Positions 1-8,955 of a DNA stretch of 64,000 nucleotides are shown piece after piece. The notes under the pieces are model-generated. The model saw only the letters and a list, made by a program, of their open reading frames with translations. It made no database searches and was not told the origin of the DNA. The translations under genes were made by a program, and so were the position numbers. Source of the DNA: Zooshikella sp050749885 (GTDB taxonomy: Bacteria > Pseudomonadota > Gammaproteobacteria > Pseudomonadales > Zooshikellaceae); assembly GCF_050749885.1 (NCBI RefSeq), contig NZ_JBOIUB010000004.1, positions 372,001 to 436,000 of the forward strand, given 5' to 3'. Position 1 is the first letter of the stretch. Every line of letters begins with the position of its first letter.

Positions 1-1341
1 GAATCTTCAGAAAGAGTTTCTCAAGCTTTAACAAAAGCTAAGATTCCTCATGAAGTACTGAACGCTAAGTTCCATGCCAGAGAAGCAGAGATTATTTCTC
101 AGGCAGGTAAGCCAGGAGCAGTAACTATAGCCACCAACATGGCGGGGCGTGGAACGGATATTATGCTTGGAGGAAATTGGGAGGCGGAAGTTGCCCAATT
201 AGAAAACCCTTCAGAACAGGATATAGAAAAAGTCAAAGCAGAATGGCAAGAAAGACATAAACAAGTACTTGAAGCTGGTGGCTTACATATTATCGCGACT
301 GAGCGTCATGAATCCCGTCGAATAGATAATCAGCTTAGAGGTCGCTCAGGTCGTCAAGGCGACCCAGGGTCTTCTCGTTTTTATCTTTCTCTTGAAGATA
401 ATTTAATGCGTATCTTTGCTTCGGATCGTGTTAAAGGGTTTATGAAAGCATTGGGTATGGAGAAAGGTGAAGCCATTGAACACAGAATGGTAACCAATGC
501 GATTGAAAAGGCTCAGCGTAAAGTTGAAGGCAGAAACTTTGATATCCGTAAAGCCTTGTTGAAATACGATGATGTAGCCAATGAGCAACGTCGTTACATT
601 TATGGTTTAAGAGATCGGGTGCTTGAAGTTGATGATGTAACAGATATCATCGATGAATATCGTCACGAAGTGTTAACCTCTGTAATAGATCAGTTTATTC
701 CTCCACAAAGTTTAATTGAGCAATGGGATATTGAGGGCTTAGAAGAACACTTGGCATCTGAATTTAATGTCAAACTCCCCATACAACAGTGGTTGGGTGA
801 GGATAAAACCCTTCACGAAGAACCCCTTCGTCAAAAAATTGCGCAAACATTGATTGATGAGTACAAAGCTAAAGAAGCTTTAACGGGTCCAGAAGTATTA
901 CGCATGTTTGAAAAACAAATGCTGTTACGGGTTCTGGATGACAAGTGGAAAGAGCATTTATCAACAATGGACTTCTTGCGTCAGGGAATTCACTTAAGAG
1001 GTTATGCTCAGAAGAATCCTGAGCAAGAGTATAAGAGAGAGGCATTTGAGCTGTTTAAGCAAATGTTGCAGGATATTGCGCATGAAACCATCAAAATTCT
1101 GACACATGTACAAGTCCGTCAAGATGATAATACTGAAGAGGTAGAAAGGCAGCGTCGTGAAGCCATAGCTCAACGTATGCGTTACGAGCATGAAGAAGGT
1201 GGAGCACTTGCTGAGGCTGGGGTTGAGGATGTTGAATCTAATAAGCCTTATACTCGAGAGGGCAAGAAAGTGGGTCGAAATTCCCCATGTCCATGTGGAT
1301 CGGGTAAAAAGTATAAGCAATGTCATGGCCGACTAGGCTAG
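1..1341 (+). CDS. secA: Protein translocase subunit SecA, C-terminal part (5' end outside window)
   Basis: SecA is the cytoplasmic ATPase that drives preproteins through SecYEG. The reading frame is open from base 1, so only about the last 446 residues are present. Visible are the end of the second nucleotide-binding fold with TNMAGRGTDI and the arginine-rich ESRRIDNQLRGRSGRQGDPG block, then the helical scaffold and wing region. The tail is the zinc-binding SecB/lipid-contact motif CPCGSGKKYKQCH (C-x-C-x8-C-H). The gene ends at TAG 1339-1341 and is followed at once by a strong hairpin terminator. Nothing looks degraded; the truncation is only the window edge. Confidence 0.98.
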   Translation, partial: ESSERVSQALTKAKIPHEVLNAKFHAREAEIISQAGKPGAVTIATNMAGRGTDIMLGGNWEAEVAQLENPSEQDIEKVKAEWQERHKQVLEAGGLHIIATERHESRRIDNQLRGRSGRQGDPGSSRFYLSLEDNLMRIFASDRVKGFMKALGMEKGEAIEHRMVTNAIEKAQRKVEGRNFDIRKALLKYDDVANEQRRYIYGLRDRVLEVDDVTDIIDEYRHEVLTSVIDQFIPPQSLIEQWDIEGLEEHLASEFNVKLPIQQWLGEDKTLHEEPLRQKIAQTLIDEYKAKEALTGPEVLRMFEKQMLLRVLDDKWKEHLSTMDFLRQGIHLRGYAQKNPEQEYKREAFELFKQMLQDIAHETIKILTHVQVRQDDNTEEVERQRREAIAQRMRYEHEEGGALAEAGVEDVESNKPYTREGKKVGRNSPCPCGSGKKYKQCHGRLG

Positions 1342-1354
1342 TTGACGGAAAGTT

Positions 1355-1386
1355 AAAAAAAGGCGACATTATGTCGCCTTTTTTTA
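1355..1386 (+). terminator. Rho-independent terminator of secA
   Basis: A perfect 9-bp stem (aggcgacat / atgtcgcct, one-base loop) is flanked by an A-run on the left and a run of seven T on the right. It sits 13 bases after the secA stop and could work in both directions. Confidence 0.9.
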
Positions 1387-1420
1387 TGTTTTACTTTTGC
1401 TCAATAAGTTGAGGTCTGAT

Positions 1421-2623
1421 GTGTCAGAGCTACGTGTATTACCTGTACCCGGCATTAAATGGGCAACAGCTTCTGCTGGAATCAAAAAATCAGGCGAAGA
1501 TGTTGCTGTTATGATCGCAGATTCTACAGCAGTGATGGCAGCTGTTTTTACAAAAAATGCCTTTTGTGCCGCACCGGTAATTATTGCGAAACGACATATG
1601 TTGCACAGTCCTCTCGCTTGGTTAATTAATGCAGGTAATGCTAATGCGGGTACTGGCGAGGTCGGGATGACAGCAGCAAAAATAAGCTGCCAGACGCTTG
1701 CTGAAGTTAAGAGTAATTTAGAATTGGAACAAGTGTTGCCTTTTTCTACAGGCGTTATTGGTGAGTTGTTACCTGTAGATAAGATTATTAAAGTGATGCG
1801 GACATTAGTGCTACAAGAGTCCTCAACAAGTTGGTTGGCTGCTGCAAAAGCTATTATGACGACTGACACGAAAGTAAAGCTTTTTAGCAAAAGTGTTAAG
1901 TTAACAACGGGCACAGTTACCTTGACGGGTATAGCGAAAGGCTCAGGAATGATTAAGCCAAATATGGCGACAATGCTTGCCTTTATTGGAACAGACGCCA
2001 ATATAAGCCAACCATTATTGCAAAAAGCGTTGACCTCTAGCGTTGATCAGTCATTTAACCGTATAACGGTTGATGGTGATACTTCAACTAATGATGCTTG
2101 TGCAATTGTTGCATCAGGAAAAGCTAAGCATTTATCAATAAGTGACGAATCTCATGCAGACTATGTACTTTTCACTAAAGCACTTAATGACTGTTGTATA
2201 TCTTTAGCAAAGCAGATTGTTAGAGATGGAGAAGGAGCAACAAAGTTTATTGCTGTAGAGATTTCTCAGGCAAAAACATCAAAAGAAGCTCTGGCTATTG
2301 CTTATAGTATTGCTCACTCGCCATTAGTAAAAACAGCATTTTTTGCAGAGGACGCAAATTGGGGAAGAATTCTAGCGGCTATAGGTAAAGCTGATATTCC
2401 AGATTTAGTGATAAGTAAGATTAATATTTATTTAAGTGATATTTGTATTGTCGAAAAGGGAGCAAGGTCACCAAATTATCAAGAGTACCTAGGACAACAA
2501 GTGATGCAGGATCAAGAAATCACCATAAAAGTTGTTTTAGGTCGAGGTGAAGCTTGTGAAACGGTGTGGACAACTGATTTATCTCATGAGTATGTACGAA
2601 TTAACGCGGAGTATAGAAGTTAA
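1421..2623 (+). CDS. argJ: Bifunctional glutamate N-acetyltransferase / ornithine acetyltransferase ArgJ
   Basis: ArgJ transfers the acetyl group of N-acetylornithine to glutamate in the cyclic arginine pathway; bifunctional members also use acetyl-CoA. The protein of about 400 residues has the family length and the autocleavage motif MIKPNMATMLAF, where the Thr (about residue 184) becomes the N-terminal nucleophile of the beta chain. The oxyanion-hole region STGVIGE is also present. I chose GTG at 1421 because GAGG lies six bases upstream; a TTG at 1397 in the same frame lacks a ribosome site. Its stop is one base before mutT, so the two are probably co-transcribed. The order secA-argJ-mutT is the same as in Pseudomonas (from memory). 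Confidence 0.95.
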   Translation: MSELRVLPVPGIKWATASAGIKKSGEDVAVMIADSTAVMAAVFTKNAFCAAPVIIAKRHMLHSPLAWLINAGNANAGTGEVGMTAAKISCQTLAEVKSNLELEQVLPFSTGVIGELLPVDKIIKVMRTLVLQESSTSWLAAAKAIMTTDTKVKLFSKSVKLTTGTVTLTGIAKGSGMIKPNMATMLAFIGTDANISQPLLQKALTSSVDQSFNRITVDGDTSTNDACAIVASGKAKHLSISDESHADYVLFTKALNDCCISLAKQIVRDGEGATKFIAVEISQAKTSKEALAIAYSIAHSPLVKTAFFAEDANWGRILAAIGKADIPDLVISKINIYLSDICIVEKGARSPNYQEYLGQQVMQDQEITIKVVLGRGEACETVWTTDLSHEYVRINAEYRS

Positions 2624-2624
2624 T

Positions 2625-3575
2625 ATGGTTAGTAAGTCTGTTCATGTTGCCGTTGCCGTAATTGTTAATACATCAGGTGAAGTACTTATTGCCAAGCGAG
2701 CCTCTCATCAACACCAAGGAGATAAGTGGGAATTTCCTGGAGGCAAGGTTGAATTAGGTGAAGAGGTCACTGATGCTCTGGTTAGAGAGTGCAAGGAGGA
2801 GCTGAATATAACCGTTAAACCCTCAAGAAGGCTGATTGCAATTACACATGATTATGGTGATAAATGCGTTATGCTTGATGTGTGGTATGTAGATCACCTA
2901 TCAGGACAGCCTGTTGGGTTAGAAGGACAGCCAATTCGCTGGGTTTCAACAGATACGCTTTGGTCTTATACCTTCCCTTCTGCAAATAAGCCTATCATTC
3001 GTGCAATACAACTGCCCTCTGAATACGTCATTACTGGAGACTTTACTGATTATGATGAACTGTTCATTAAAGTAAAAAGAATAATAGGGCATGGACATAA
3101 GTTAATTCAGTTTAGAGCACCACAACTTAGTGAGCAGGATTATCTGGCTATTGCTTCTGAATTGCTCCTTTTTTGTGAAGCTGCAGGATGTCGCTTGATG
3201 CTTAAAGGAAGTCCACAATCCGTTTATCAGTTGGGAGGAAAGGGGTTACACCTGACAGCTCAACAATTAAAGTTGGTTTCTGCCACTGATCTTGAGCCAT
3301 TTAAACAACCAAATTATTTACTGGCGGCATCCTGTCATAATGAAGCAGAAATAAGGCTAGCGGAGCAACTTGGAGTTGACCTGATAACGTTATCTCCAAT
3401 CAAACATACACAAAGTCATCCTACCCTGCAGCCTTTATCTGATGCAGAGCGTGACTTACTGACACAAAAAGCAACTATACCGGTATACTGGCTAGGAGGT
3501 ATGAGCCAAGATCAGCTTTCTTTGGCATGGTCTCTGGGGGCTCAGGGTATAGCCAGTATTCGTGCTCATTGGTGA
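2625..3575 (+). CDS. mutT: MutT Nudix hydrolase fused to a thiamine-phosphate-synthase-like domain
   Basis: Residues 1-128 are a MutT-type Nudix domain that hydrolyses oxidised nucleotides such as 8-oxo-dGTP. The Nudix box is complete (GGKVELGEE ... REcKEEL, about residues 39-60), with Asn in place of the usual Gly after EEL. Residues 130-316 are a TenI/ThiE-like TIM-barrel domain (HKLIQFRAP, GLHLT, SPIKHTQSHP, WLGGMS), which may be inactive or have another role. This fusion is known from Pseudomonas and relatives. ATG 2625 follows the argJ stop by one base. The 3' end overlaps the convergent yacG by ten bases. Confidence 0.92.
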   Translation: MVSKSVHVAVAVIVNTSGEVLIAKRASHQHQGDKWEFPGGKVELGEEVTDALVRECKEELNITVKPSRRLIAITHDYGDKCVMLDVWYVDHLSGQPVGLEGQPIRWVSTDTLWSYTFPSANKPIIRAIQLPSEYVITGDFTDYDELFIKVKRIIGHGHKLIQFRAPQLSEQDYLAIASELLLFCEAAGCRLMLKGSPQSVYQLGGKGLHLTAQQLKLVSATDLEPFKQPNYLLAASCHNEAEIRLAEQLGVDLITLSPIKHTQSHPTLQPLSDAERDLLTQKATIPVYWLGGMSQDQLSLAWSLGAQGIASIRAHW

Positions 3576-3802
3576 AGGTTTGAGAATAACGGGTGAACGT
3601 TACTCAGATCTGCTGAAGTTTCATCTATATTTTCAGATAAAGTATCTGCATAAACAGGGTTACCAGGAATCTTATGTTCTTCTGCAGCCCAACACCCTAG
3701 GTCGATGAGTTTACAGCGGTCACTGCAAAAAGGGCGATGAGGATTAATCATTGTCCACGCAACTGTTTTTTGGCATGTAGGGCAGTTGACCTTGAGCGTC
3801 AT
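3566..3802 (-). CDS. yacG: DNA gyrase inhibitor / zinc-ribbon protein YacG
   Basis: This is a small 78-residue protein of the YacG family, which in E. coli binds GyrB and inhibits gyrase. The four-cysteine zinc site is clear: CPTC near residues 8-11 and CSDRC near 26-30, followed by the family signature LIDLGCWAAEEHKIPG. The C-terminal tail is acidic and variable. Its start codon overlaps the coaE stop by four bases (ATGA), so it is translated from the coaE message, last in the pilD-coaE-yacG unit. Confidence 0.95.
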   Translation of the reverse strand: MTLKVNCPTCQKTVAWTMINPHRPFCSDRCKLIDLGCWAAEEHKIPGNPVYADTLSENIDETSADLSNVHPLFSNLHQ

Positions 3803-4395
3803 GTTGTCACCATTGATAAGTAGGTTTGATGAATACTCGCTAGCTTTGTGTAAAGTTGATCAAGATTACCACTATTATCAATAATATCGTCAGCCATCGC
3901 TAGTCGTTTCGTTCGAGGCAGTTGTGAGGCAATTATTGCTTCAACCTGATCTGCATCCTGTTGATCCCGGTTACAAACACGCTGAATCTGGATGTCTTCA
4001 GTTGTGTCAATGACCAATACACGGTTTACTAACTTATGTTGTTCTGTCTCTAATAGTAATGGAGAAACCATAATCGCATAGGGGGAAGATGCACTGTTTA
4101 AGTCGCCTAACATTTTCATATTAATCAAAGGGTGAAGTAACTGTTCTAGCCATTGCCGTTGTTGCTGATTCTGGAAAATAATTTCTCTTAATTTACGACG
4201 ATTTAAGCTTTGATCATCATTTAAAATACTTTTACCAAAGTGTGCCACAATTTGCGAAAGTGCAGGAGAGCCCTTTTCAACAAGCATTCGACTCACCTGA
4301 TCGGCATCTTCAATATGAATGCCTTGTTGTTTGAAAAACGCTGTGGCAGCACTTTTACCGCTACCTATTCCTCCAGTGAGTCCCACAATAAACAT
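3799..4395 (-). CDS. coaE: Dephospho-CoA kinase CoaE
   Basis: CoaE phosphorylates the 3'-OH of dephospho-CoA, the last step of coenzyme A synthesis. The 198-residue protein begins MFIVGLTGGIGSGKS, a P-loop at residues 8-15, followed by the family motifs DADQVSR and LLHPLI. The start ATG at 4395 is placed directly before the P-loop strand as in other CoaE proteins; upstream codons in the same frame lie inside pilD and are not used. It lies two bases after the pilD stop and overlaps yacG, so the three genes form one translation-coupled unit. Confidence 0.96.
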   Translation of the reverse strand: MFIVGLTGGIGSGKSAATAFFKQQGIHIEDADQVSRMLVEKGSPALSQIVAHFGKSILNDDQSLNRRKLREIIFQNQQQRQWLEQLLHPLINMKMLGDLNSASSPYAIMVSPLLLETEQHKLVNRVLVIDTTEDIQIQRVCNRDQQDADQVEAIIASQLPRTKRLAMADDIIDNSGNLDQLYTKLASIHQTYLSMVTT

Positions 4396-4397
4396 TA

Positions 4398-5270
4398 TTA
4401 AAAACCTGCTAGCTGAAAATATTGTTGAACAATTGTTTCTCCCCAAAACAGCGCTACCGCTCCTGCTCCTGCTAGATAAGGTCCAAAAGGGATAGGAATT
4501 TGATGGTCGTGGCCTCTAAAAAGAATGAGTAAACCGCCAACAATGGCACCAATAAAAGAGGATAATAAGATAATTAAGGGCAACATTTTCCAGCCAAGCC
4601 ATGCACCTAACATTGCAAGTAGTTTGAAATCACCATAGCCCATACCTTCTTTTTGGGTGAGAAGTTTGAACAGCCAATAAACACTCCATAAGGTTAAATA
4701 GCCAGCAATCACTCCCCATAGTGCTTGATCAATGGTAGTAAAGAGTTGCCATTGAAAGTTGATAAGCAGACCAACCCAGAGCAAAGGTAATGTAATATCA
4801 TCAGGTAGTATTTGATGGTCGAAGTCAATCATCGTTAAGGTCAATAATGCCCACAGTAATAAGCAAGCAGTAATTGTGTTTAATGAAAAACCAAAGTACC
4901 AGCCACTCAAAAGTGCAAGTAAACCTGCTATTAGCTCAATTAGTGGATAACGAATACTGATTGACATACTACAATTGGCGCATTTTCCTTTTAGCAGTAA
5001 GTAGCTTATAACAGGAATATTTTGCCAGGGTTTTATAGGGGTTTTACAAGAAGGGCAGTGAGAGTGGGGAAAAATTAAGTTAAATTTTTCTTGATTGTTT
5101 TCCTGCGGTAGCTTGAGCAGGTCTCGACACTCACACTCATATAGCCGTTGTAGAATGATTGGGTAACGTAAAATCACAACATTCAAAAAACTACCTACGA
5201 TTAGCCCAAAAACTAACAAAGTAATTAAGAATGCTGTTGGGCTATAAGCTAAATATTCAATAATGCTCAT
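4398..5270 (-). CDS. pilD: Type IV prepilin peptidase / N-methyltransferase PilD
   Basis: PilD is the inner-membrane aspartyl protease that removes the short leader of type IV prepilins and type II pseudopilins and methylates the new N-terminus. The 290-residue protein has several membrane segments. It has both zinc-site cysteine pairs (CPSC about 72-75, CANC about 97-100) and the two catalytic Asp motifs: TMIDFDHQILPDD (Asp149) and GMGYGDFKLLA (Asp214). The G/A-type cytoplasmic loop of bifunctional enzymes is present. It is separated from pilC by a terminator-like hairpin, so it may be partly uncoupled from pilBC. Confidence 0.96.
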   Translation of the reverse strand: MSIIEYLAYSPTAFLITLLVFGLIVGSFLNVVILRYPIILQRLYECECRDLLKLPQENNQEKFNLIFPHSHCPSCKTPIKPWQNIPVISYLLLKGKCANCSMSISIRYPLIELIAGLLALLSGWYFGFSLNTITACLLLWALLTLTMIDFDHQILPDDITLPLLWVGLLINFQWQLFTTIDQALWGVIAGYLTLWSVYWLFKLLTQKEGMGYGDFKLLAMLGAWLGWKMLPLIILLSSFIGAIVGGLLILFRGHDHQIPIPFGPYLAGAGAVALFWGETIVQQYFQLAGF

Positions 5271-5306
5271 TTATTTTCCTACAGGAGCAAGATAGGCTTA
5301 TTAACA

Positions 5307-5332
5307 GGAAAAAGGGCAGCGAAGCTGCCCTT
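5307..5332 (-). terminator. Terminator/attenuator hairpin between pilC and pilD
   Basis: A perfect 9-bp GC-rich stem (aagggcagc / gctgccctt, loop of three) is followed on the minus strand by five T. It lies about 35 bases after the pilC stop and would end or attenuate the pilC transcript before pilD. Confidence 0.85.
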
Positions 5333-5367
5333 AGTGGTCACTACAGTGAGTGTATTAAAAGTGACTG

Positions 5368-6585
5368 CTATACAACAGAGCCTAACTGGAATATAGGCAA
5401 GTACATGGCTACGATTAGTCCACCAATGAGTACACCAAGTACAGACATAATCAGAGGTTCCATCAAACTGGTTAAGCCATCTACGGCATTATCAACTTCT
5501 TCTTCATAATAGCTGGCCACTTTATCCAGCATTTCGTCCAAAGCTCCTGACTCTTCACCAATAGAGACCATCTGTACCGCCATGTTGCTGAAAATAGCCG
5601 TATTTTTCATTGCGAACTGTAGCTGCATACCTGAGGATACATCCTCTTTAATTTGTTTTGTTGCATCATAAAACACCACATTACCTGCAGCACCTGCAAC
5701 AGAGTCCAGGGCATCAACTAACGGTACACCAGCAGCAAAAGTGGTAGAGAGAGTTCGTGCAAAACGGGCCATTGCTGATTTGTGTAAAATATCACCCATG
5801 ATAGGTAACTTAAGCACCATTCTGTCTCGGGCATCTCTAAGCCCTTTATTTTTTTCTAGAGCTTTACTTGTTGCTAAGACAAATGCAATGATTCCAATAA
5901 GGATGTAATACCAGTAGGCCTGCATAAACTCAGACATGCCTATCACCATCAGGGTGAAAGCAGGTAAGTCAGCACCAAAACCTTGGAAGACTTCTTGGAA
6001 CTGAGGAACTACTTTTACAAGTAAGATAGCGGTAACTATGATAGCAATTACGACAACCGCGATTGGGTAGCGAATAGCTTTCTTAACCTTCATCTTCAGA
6101 GACTCGGTTTTTTCTTTATAGGTTGCTATCCGTGCTAATAAGGACTCAAGGCTACCCGACTGTTCACCTGAAGCAACTAAGTTGCAGTATAAATCGTCAA
6201 AATACTTGGGGTGTTTTCGGAGAGAGTCTGCCAGTGTATTACCGCCTGCAACTTCATTTTTAATATTATTGAGCAGGTCTCTTAAATTAGGATTTTCTGC
6301 ACCTTCTGCCGTAATTTCAAAAGACTGTATTAAAGGAACACCTGCACGTAACATTGTTGCCAGTTGTCGGGTAAAGACAGCAATATCCAAAGGCTTAATT
6401 TTTTTGCCCTTACCACCTATAGACATCCCCTTTTTGCGAACTTTGGTTGGGACGATGCCTTGTTTTCGTAACTCGGCTTTAACGGTGGCTAGGTTGGCAC
6501 CCTGTATTTCGCCTTTAGTCTTACGGCCTTTTTTGTCTTTTCCTTCCCAAGTAAAGGAAGCTACTTTTACTGCTTTGGTTGCCAT
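5368..6585 (-). CDS. pilC: Type IV pilus inner-membrane platform protein PilC
   Basis: PilC is the polytopic platform on which the PilB and PilT motors act. The 405-residue protein has two repeated T2SSF (GspF) domains, about residues 70-195 and 270-395. Each has the typical FTRQLATMLRAGVPL or FARTLSTTFAAGVPL start and a GEQSGSLE or GEESGALDEML motif. Three membrane segments are visible near 175-200, 225-245 and 375-400. ATG 6585 has AAGGAA about nine bases upstream. An unusual 354-base gap separates it from pilB, so it may have its own promoter. Confidence 0.97.
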   Translation of the reverse strand: MATKAVKVASFTWEGKDKKGRKTKGEIQGANLATVKAELRKQGIVPTKVRKKGMSIGGKGKKIKPLDIAVFTRQLATMLRAGVPLIQSFEITAEGAENPNLRDLLNNIKNEVAGGNTLADSLRKHPKYFDDLYCNLVASGEQSGSLESLLARIATYKEKTESLKMKVKKAIRYPIAVVVIAIIVTAILLVKVVPQFQEVFQGFGADLPAFTLMVIGMSEFMQAYWYYILIGIIAFVLATSKALEKNKGLRDARDRMVLKLPIMGDILHKSAMARFARTLSTTFAAGVPLVDALDSVAGAAGNVVFYDATKQIKEDVSSGMQLQFAMKNTAIFSNMAVQMVSIGEESGALDEMLDKVASYYEEEVDNAVDGLTSLMEPLIMSVLGVLIGGLIVAMYLPIFQLGSVV

Positions 6586-6939
6586 GATGATCTGTTCCTT
6601 GGGCTGAGTCTACGCCAATGACCCGAAGAGTAAGAATTATAAAAAGTATTGGGCGATAACGACGGAAGTGCAAAAGTTTATTTTTAATTCATAACATGAA
6701 TGTAACAATATTATATGAACTCAAGTACAACGGTCACAGATTTATATCTACACATTATAAAGGACTTAACCTTCATACTTGTTTGCGCTATCTCTTAGAC
6801 AATATGATCAATATAAAACACTTCTCATGAAAAATAGTTCGCATAATTAGTGTAGCTTATTTATCATTATTGCGAATACTAATAACGTGGCCAAATACTT
6901 GTTAATGCCAACTATTTCATGTTTTTATTGATAGATTGT
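6586..6939. other. Gap between pilB and pilC
   Basis: No gene is supported in these 354 AT-rich bases. On the minus strand a TATAAT at 6641-6636 lies about 50 bases upstream of pilC and could be a -10 box, but I see no convincing -35. A weak five-base stem follows the pilB stop. In relatives pilB and pilC are nearly contiguous, so the spacer is longer than expected. Confidence 0.5.
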
Positions 6940-8643
6940 TTAATCTTTAGTAACTCGGTTGACCTCTTCCAGGCTGGTAACACCTTGTAGTGCTTTTACG
7001 AGTCCAGATTTACGCAGATTGCTAAAGCCTTCTTTATCGGCAACTTCCGCAATTTGTATGGAATTACCTTCTTCCATAATGATTCTTGATAAGGCTGGAG
7101 TAATTTTTACCACCTCGTAAATACCGACACGCCCTTTATAACCTTTATTACACTTTTCACAGCCTTTGGGGCCATAAAGCACGGCAGATTTAGCCTGTTC
7201 TGGCGTAAACCCCTCTTCAAGAAGAGTTTTTTCAGGCACTTCAACAGTCTGTTTACAGTTACTGCACAGTCTTCTGGCAAGACGTTGTGCAATGATTAAG
7301 TTAACCGTCGTGGCAAGGTTAAAAGCGGGAACCCCCATATTAAGTAAACGGGTTAAGGTTTCGGCTGCACTGTTAGTGTGTAGTGTAGACATTACCATGT
7401 GACCTGTTTGAGCCGCTTTTATTGCGATAGAAGCTGTTTCAATATCCCGGATCTCTCCCACCATGATAATATCTGGGTCTTGACGTAAGAAGGCACGCAA
7501 CGCTTGGGCAAAGTCCATACCTTGTTTGGGATTGACATTAACCTGGTTGATACCTTCAAGGTTGATTTCTACAGGGTCCTCTGCTGTGGAGATGTTGCGC
7601 TCTACGGTATTGAGAATGTTAAGACCAGTATACAGTGATACTGTTTTACCACTACCTGTGGGTCCCGTGACCAAAATCATACCTTGAGGTTGCATCAGGG
7701 CAGCCATATAAAGCTCTTTCTGCGCTTCCTCATAACCAAGGCTGTCAATCCCCATTTGCGCACTGGTTGGGTCAAGGATACGCAATACTATTTTTTCACC
7801 CCATAGGGTTGGACAGGTATTCACTCTGAAATCTATGGACTTGGTCTTGGATAGCCGCATTTTGATACGACCATCTTGAGGTTTACGGCGCTCAGAAATA
7901 TCCATTGAGGACATTATTTTTAAGCGTGAAGATATCCGTGGGGCTAAGCTGATAGGGGGTCTAGCCGCTTCATGTAGCACACCATCAGTACGAAAACGTA
8001 CCCGATACGTTTTTTCATAAGGTTCAAAGTGTAAATCTGATGATCCCCCTTTAATGGCTGACAGCAGCATCTTGTTTACAAATTTCACAACAGGAGCATC
8101 ATCAGCTTCGCTGGCGACAGGGCCACCTTCTTCCTTGTCTTCATCAACTGCACTAATATCAAGGTCTTCTAAACCTTCATCATCAAGATCGGATAAGCCA
8201 TCATCTGTGGTATCAAGAAACTTCTCGATAGCGGTATTAAGCTTATCTTCTTCAACCAACACTGAATCGATGTTGAGACCTGTGTTAAAGCGAATTTCAT
8301 CAAGAGCCGCTAAATTCGTAGGATCTGATACGGCAATAAAAAGTCTTGTTCCTCGTTTGTATAGAGGAATCGTATGGTGTTTACGAATGAGTTTTTCATC
8401 AACAACATCTTTTGGCGCAAGCTCAAAGTCAAAGCTATTCAAATCCATCAGGGGGGAGCCAAACTCCTCAGAAGCCAATCGTGCAACATCCAATGGTTTG
8501 ACAAAATCAGATTGAACCAAATGGGTCACAAAAGGAATTTTCTGCTTTGAAGCTTCTTGGTAAGCATTTCGTGCTGTTTCTTCGTCAAGCAGTTTGTCAT
8601 CAACAAGTCTTTTGGCAAGACCGGTGAGCATGATTCTGGACAT
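6940..8643 (-). CDS. pilB: Type IV pilus assembly ATPase PilB
   Basis: PilB is the hexameric extension ATPase that powers pilin polymerisation from the cytoplasmic face. With ATG 8643 the protein is 567 residues, almost exactly the Pseudomonas PilB length. An N-terminal T2SSE_N domain (MSRIMLTGLAKRLV to about residue 145) is followed by an acidic linker. The core has Walker A GPTGSGKT (about 327-334), the Asp box, Walker B IIMVGEIRD, and a four-cysteine zinc site (CSNC and CEKC). ATG 8631 is an alternative start. It is divergent from pilA, with about 310 bases between the two starts. Confidence 0.96.
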   Translation of the reverse strand: MSRIMLTGLAKRLVDDKLLDEETARNAYQEASKQKIPFVTHLVQSDFVKPLDVARLASEEFGSPLMDLNSFDFELAPKDVVDEKLIRKHHTIPLYKRGTRLFIAVSDPTNLAALDEIRFNTGLNIDSVLVEEDKLNTAIEKFLDTTDDGLSDLDDEGLEDLDISAVDEDKEEGGPVASEADDAPVVKFVNKMLLSAIKGGSSDLHFEPYEKTYRVRFRTDGVLHEAARPPISLAPRISSRLKIMSSMDISERRKPQDGRIKMRLSKTKSIDFRVNTCPTLWGEKIVLRILDPTSAQMGIDSLGYEEAQKELYMAALMQPQGMILVTGPTGSGKTVSLYTGLNILNTVERNISTAEDPVEINLEGINQVNVNPKQGMDFAQALRAFLRQDPDIIMVGEIRDIETASIAIKAAQTGHMVMSTLHTNSAAETLTRLLNMGVPAFNLATTVNLIIAQRLARRLCSNCKQTVEVPEKTLLEEGFTPEQAKSAVLYGPKGCEKCNKGYKGRVGIYEVVKITPALSRIIMEEGNSIQIAEVADKEGFSNLRKSGLVKALQGVTSLEEVNRVTKD

Positions 8644-8883
8644 GAAATAGTTACTACTGTGTCTAGTTGATGAAGGATACGCAAAGTATAGATTGAAAAG
8701 TAGCAATCTATAAAAGAGATATAATTAACATAAAGTATGTGACAAATTTTGTCACTAAGTGGTGATAAAGGTAACTGTTTAAAATTGATCCTGACATCAA
8801 TCTGTATTAGTTATCGTGTTAAGTTTTCAGAAAGATACAGTATATTAATGCTAATTAAGTGAGTGCATACTAACTAAACAAAT

Positions 8884-8899
8884 TGGCATTGGCATTGCT
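8884..8899 (+). promoter_or_regulatory. Sigma-54 promoter of pilA
   Basis: The sequence TGGCATTGGCATTGCT has the GG and GC doublets exactly 10 bases apart and matches the -24/-12 consensus TGGCAC-N5-TTGCW at nearly every position. It lies 57 bases upstream of the pilA start. Known pilA genes of this group are RpoN- and PilR-dependent, which fits; PilR sites upstream were not resolved. Confidence 0.85.
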
Positions 8900-8955
8900 C
8901 TCACATCCGTACTATGACTATTCAAGTGAATAGGATTTGATCGGAGGAGCTTCAC

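Noticed and set aside
6636..6641. A promoter for pilC based on TATAAT
   Set aside because: No -35 at 16-18 bases; noted only within the gap description.
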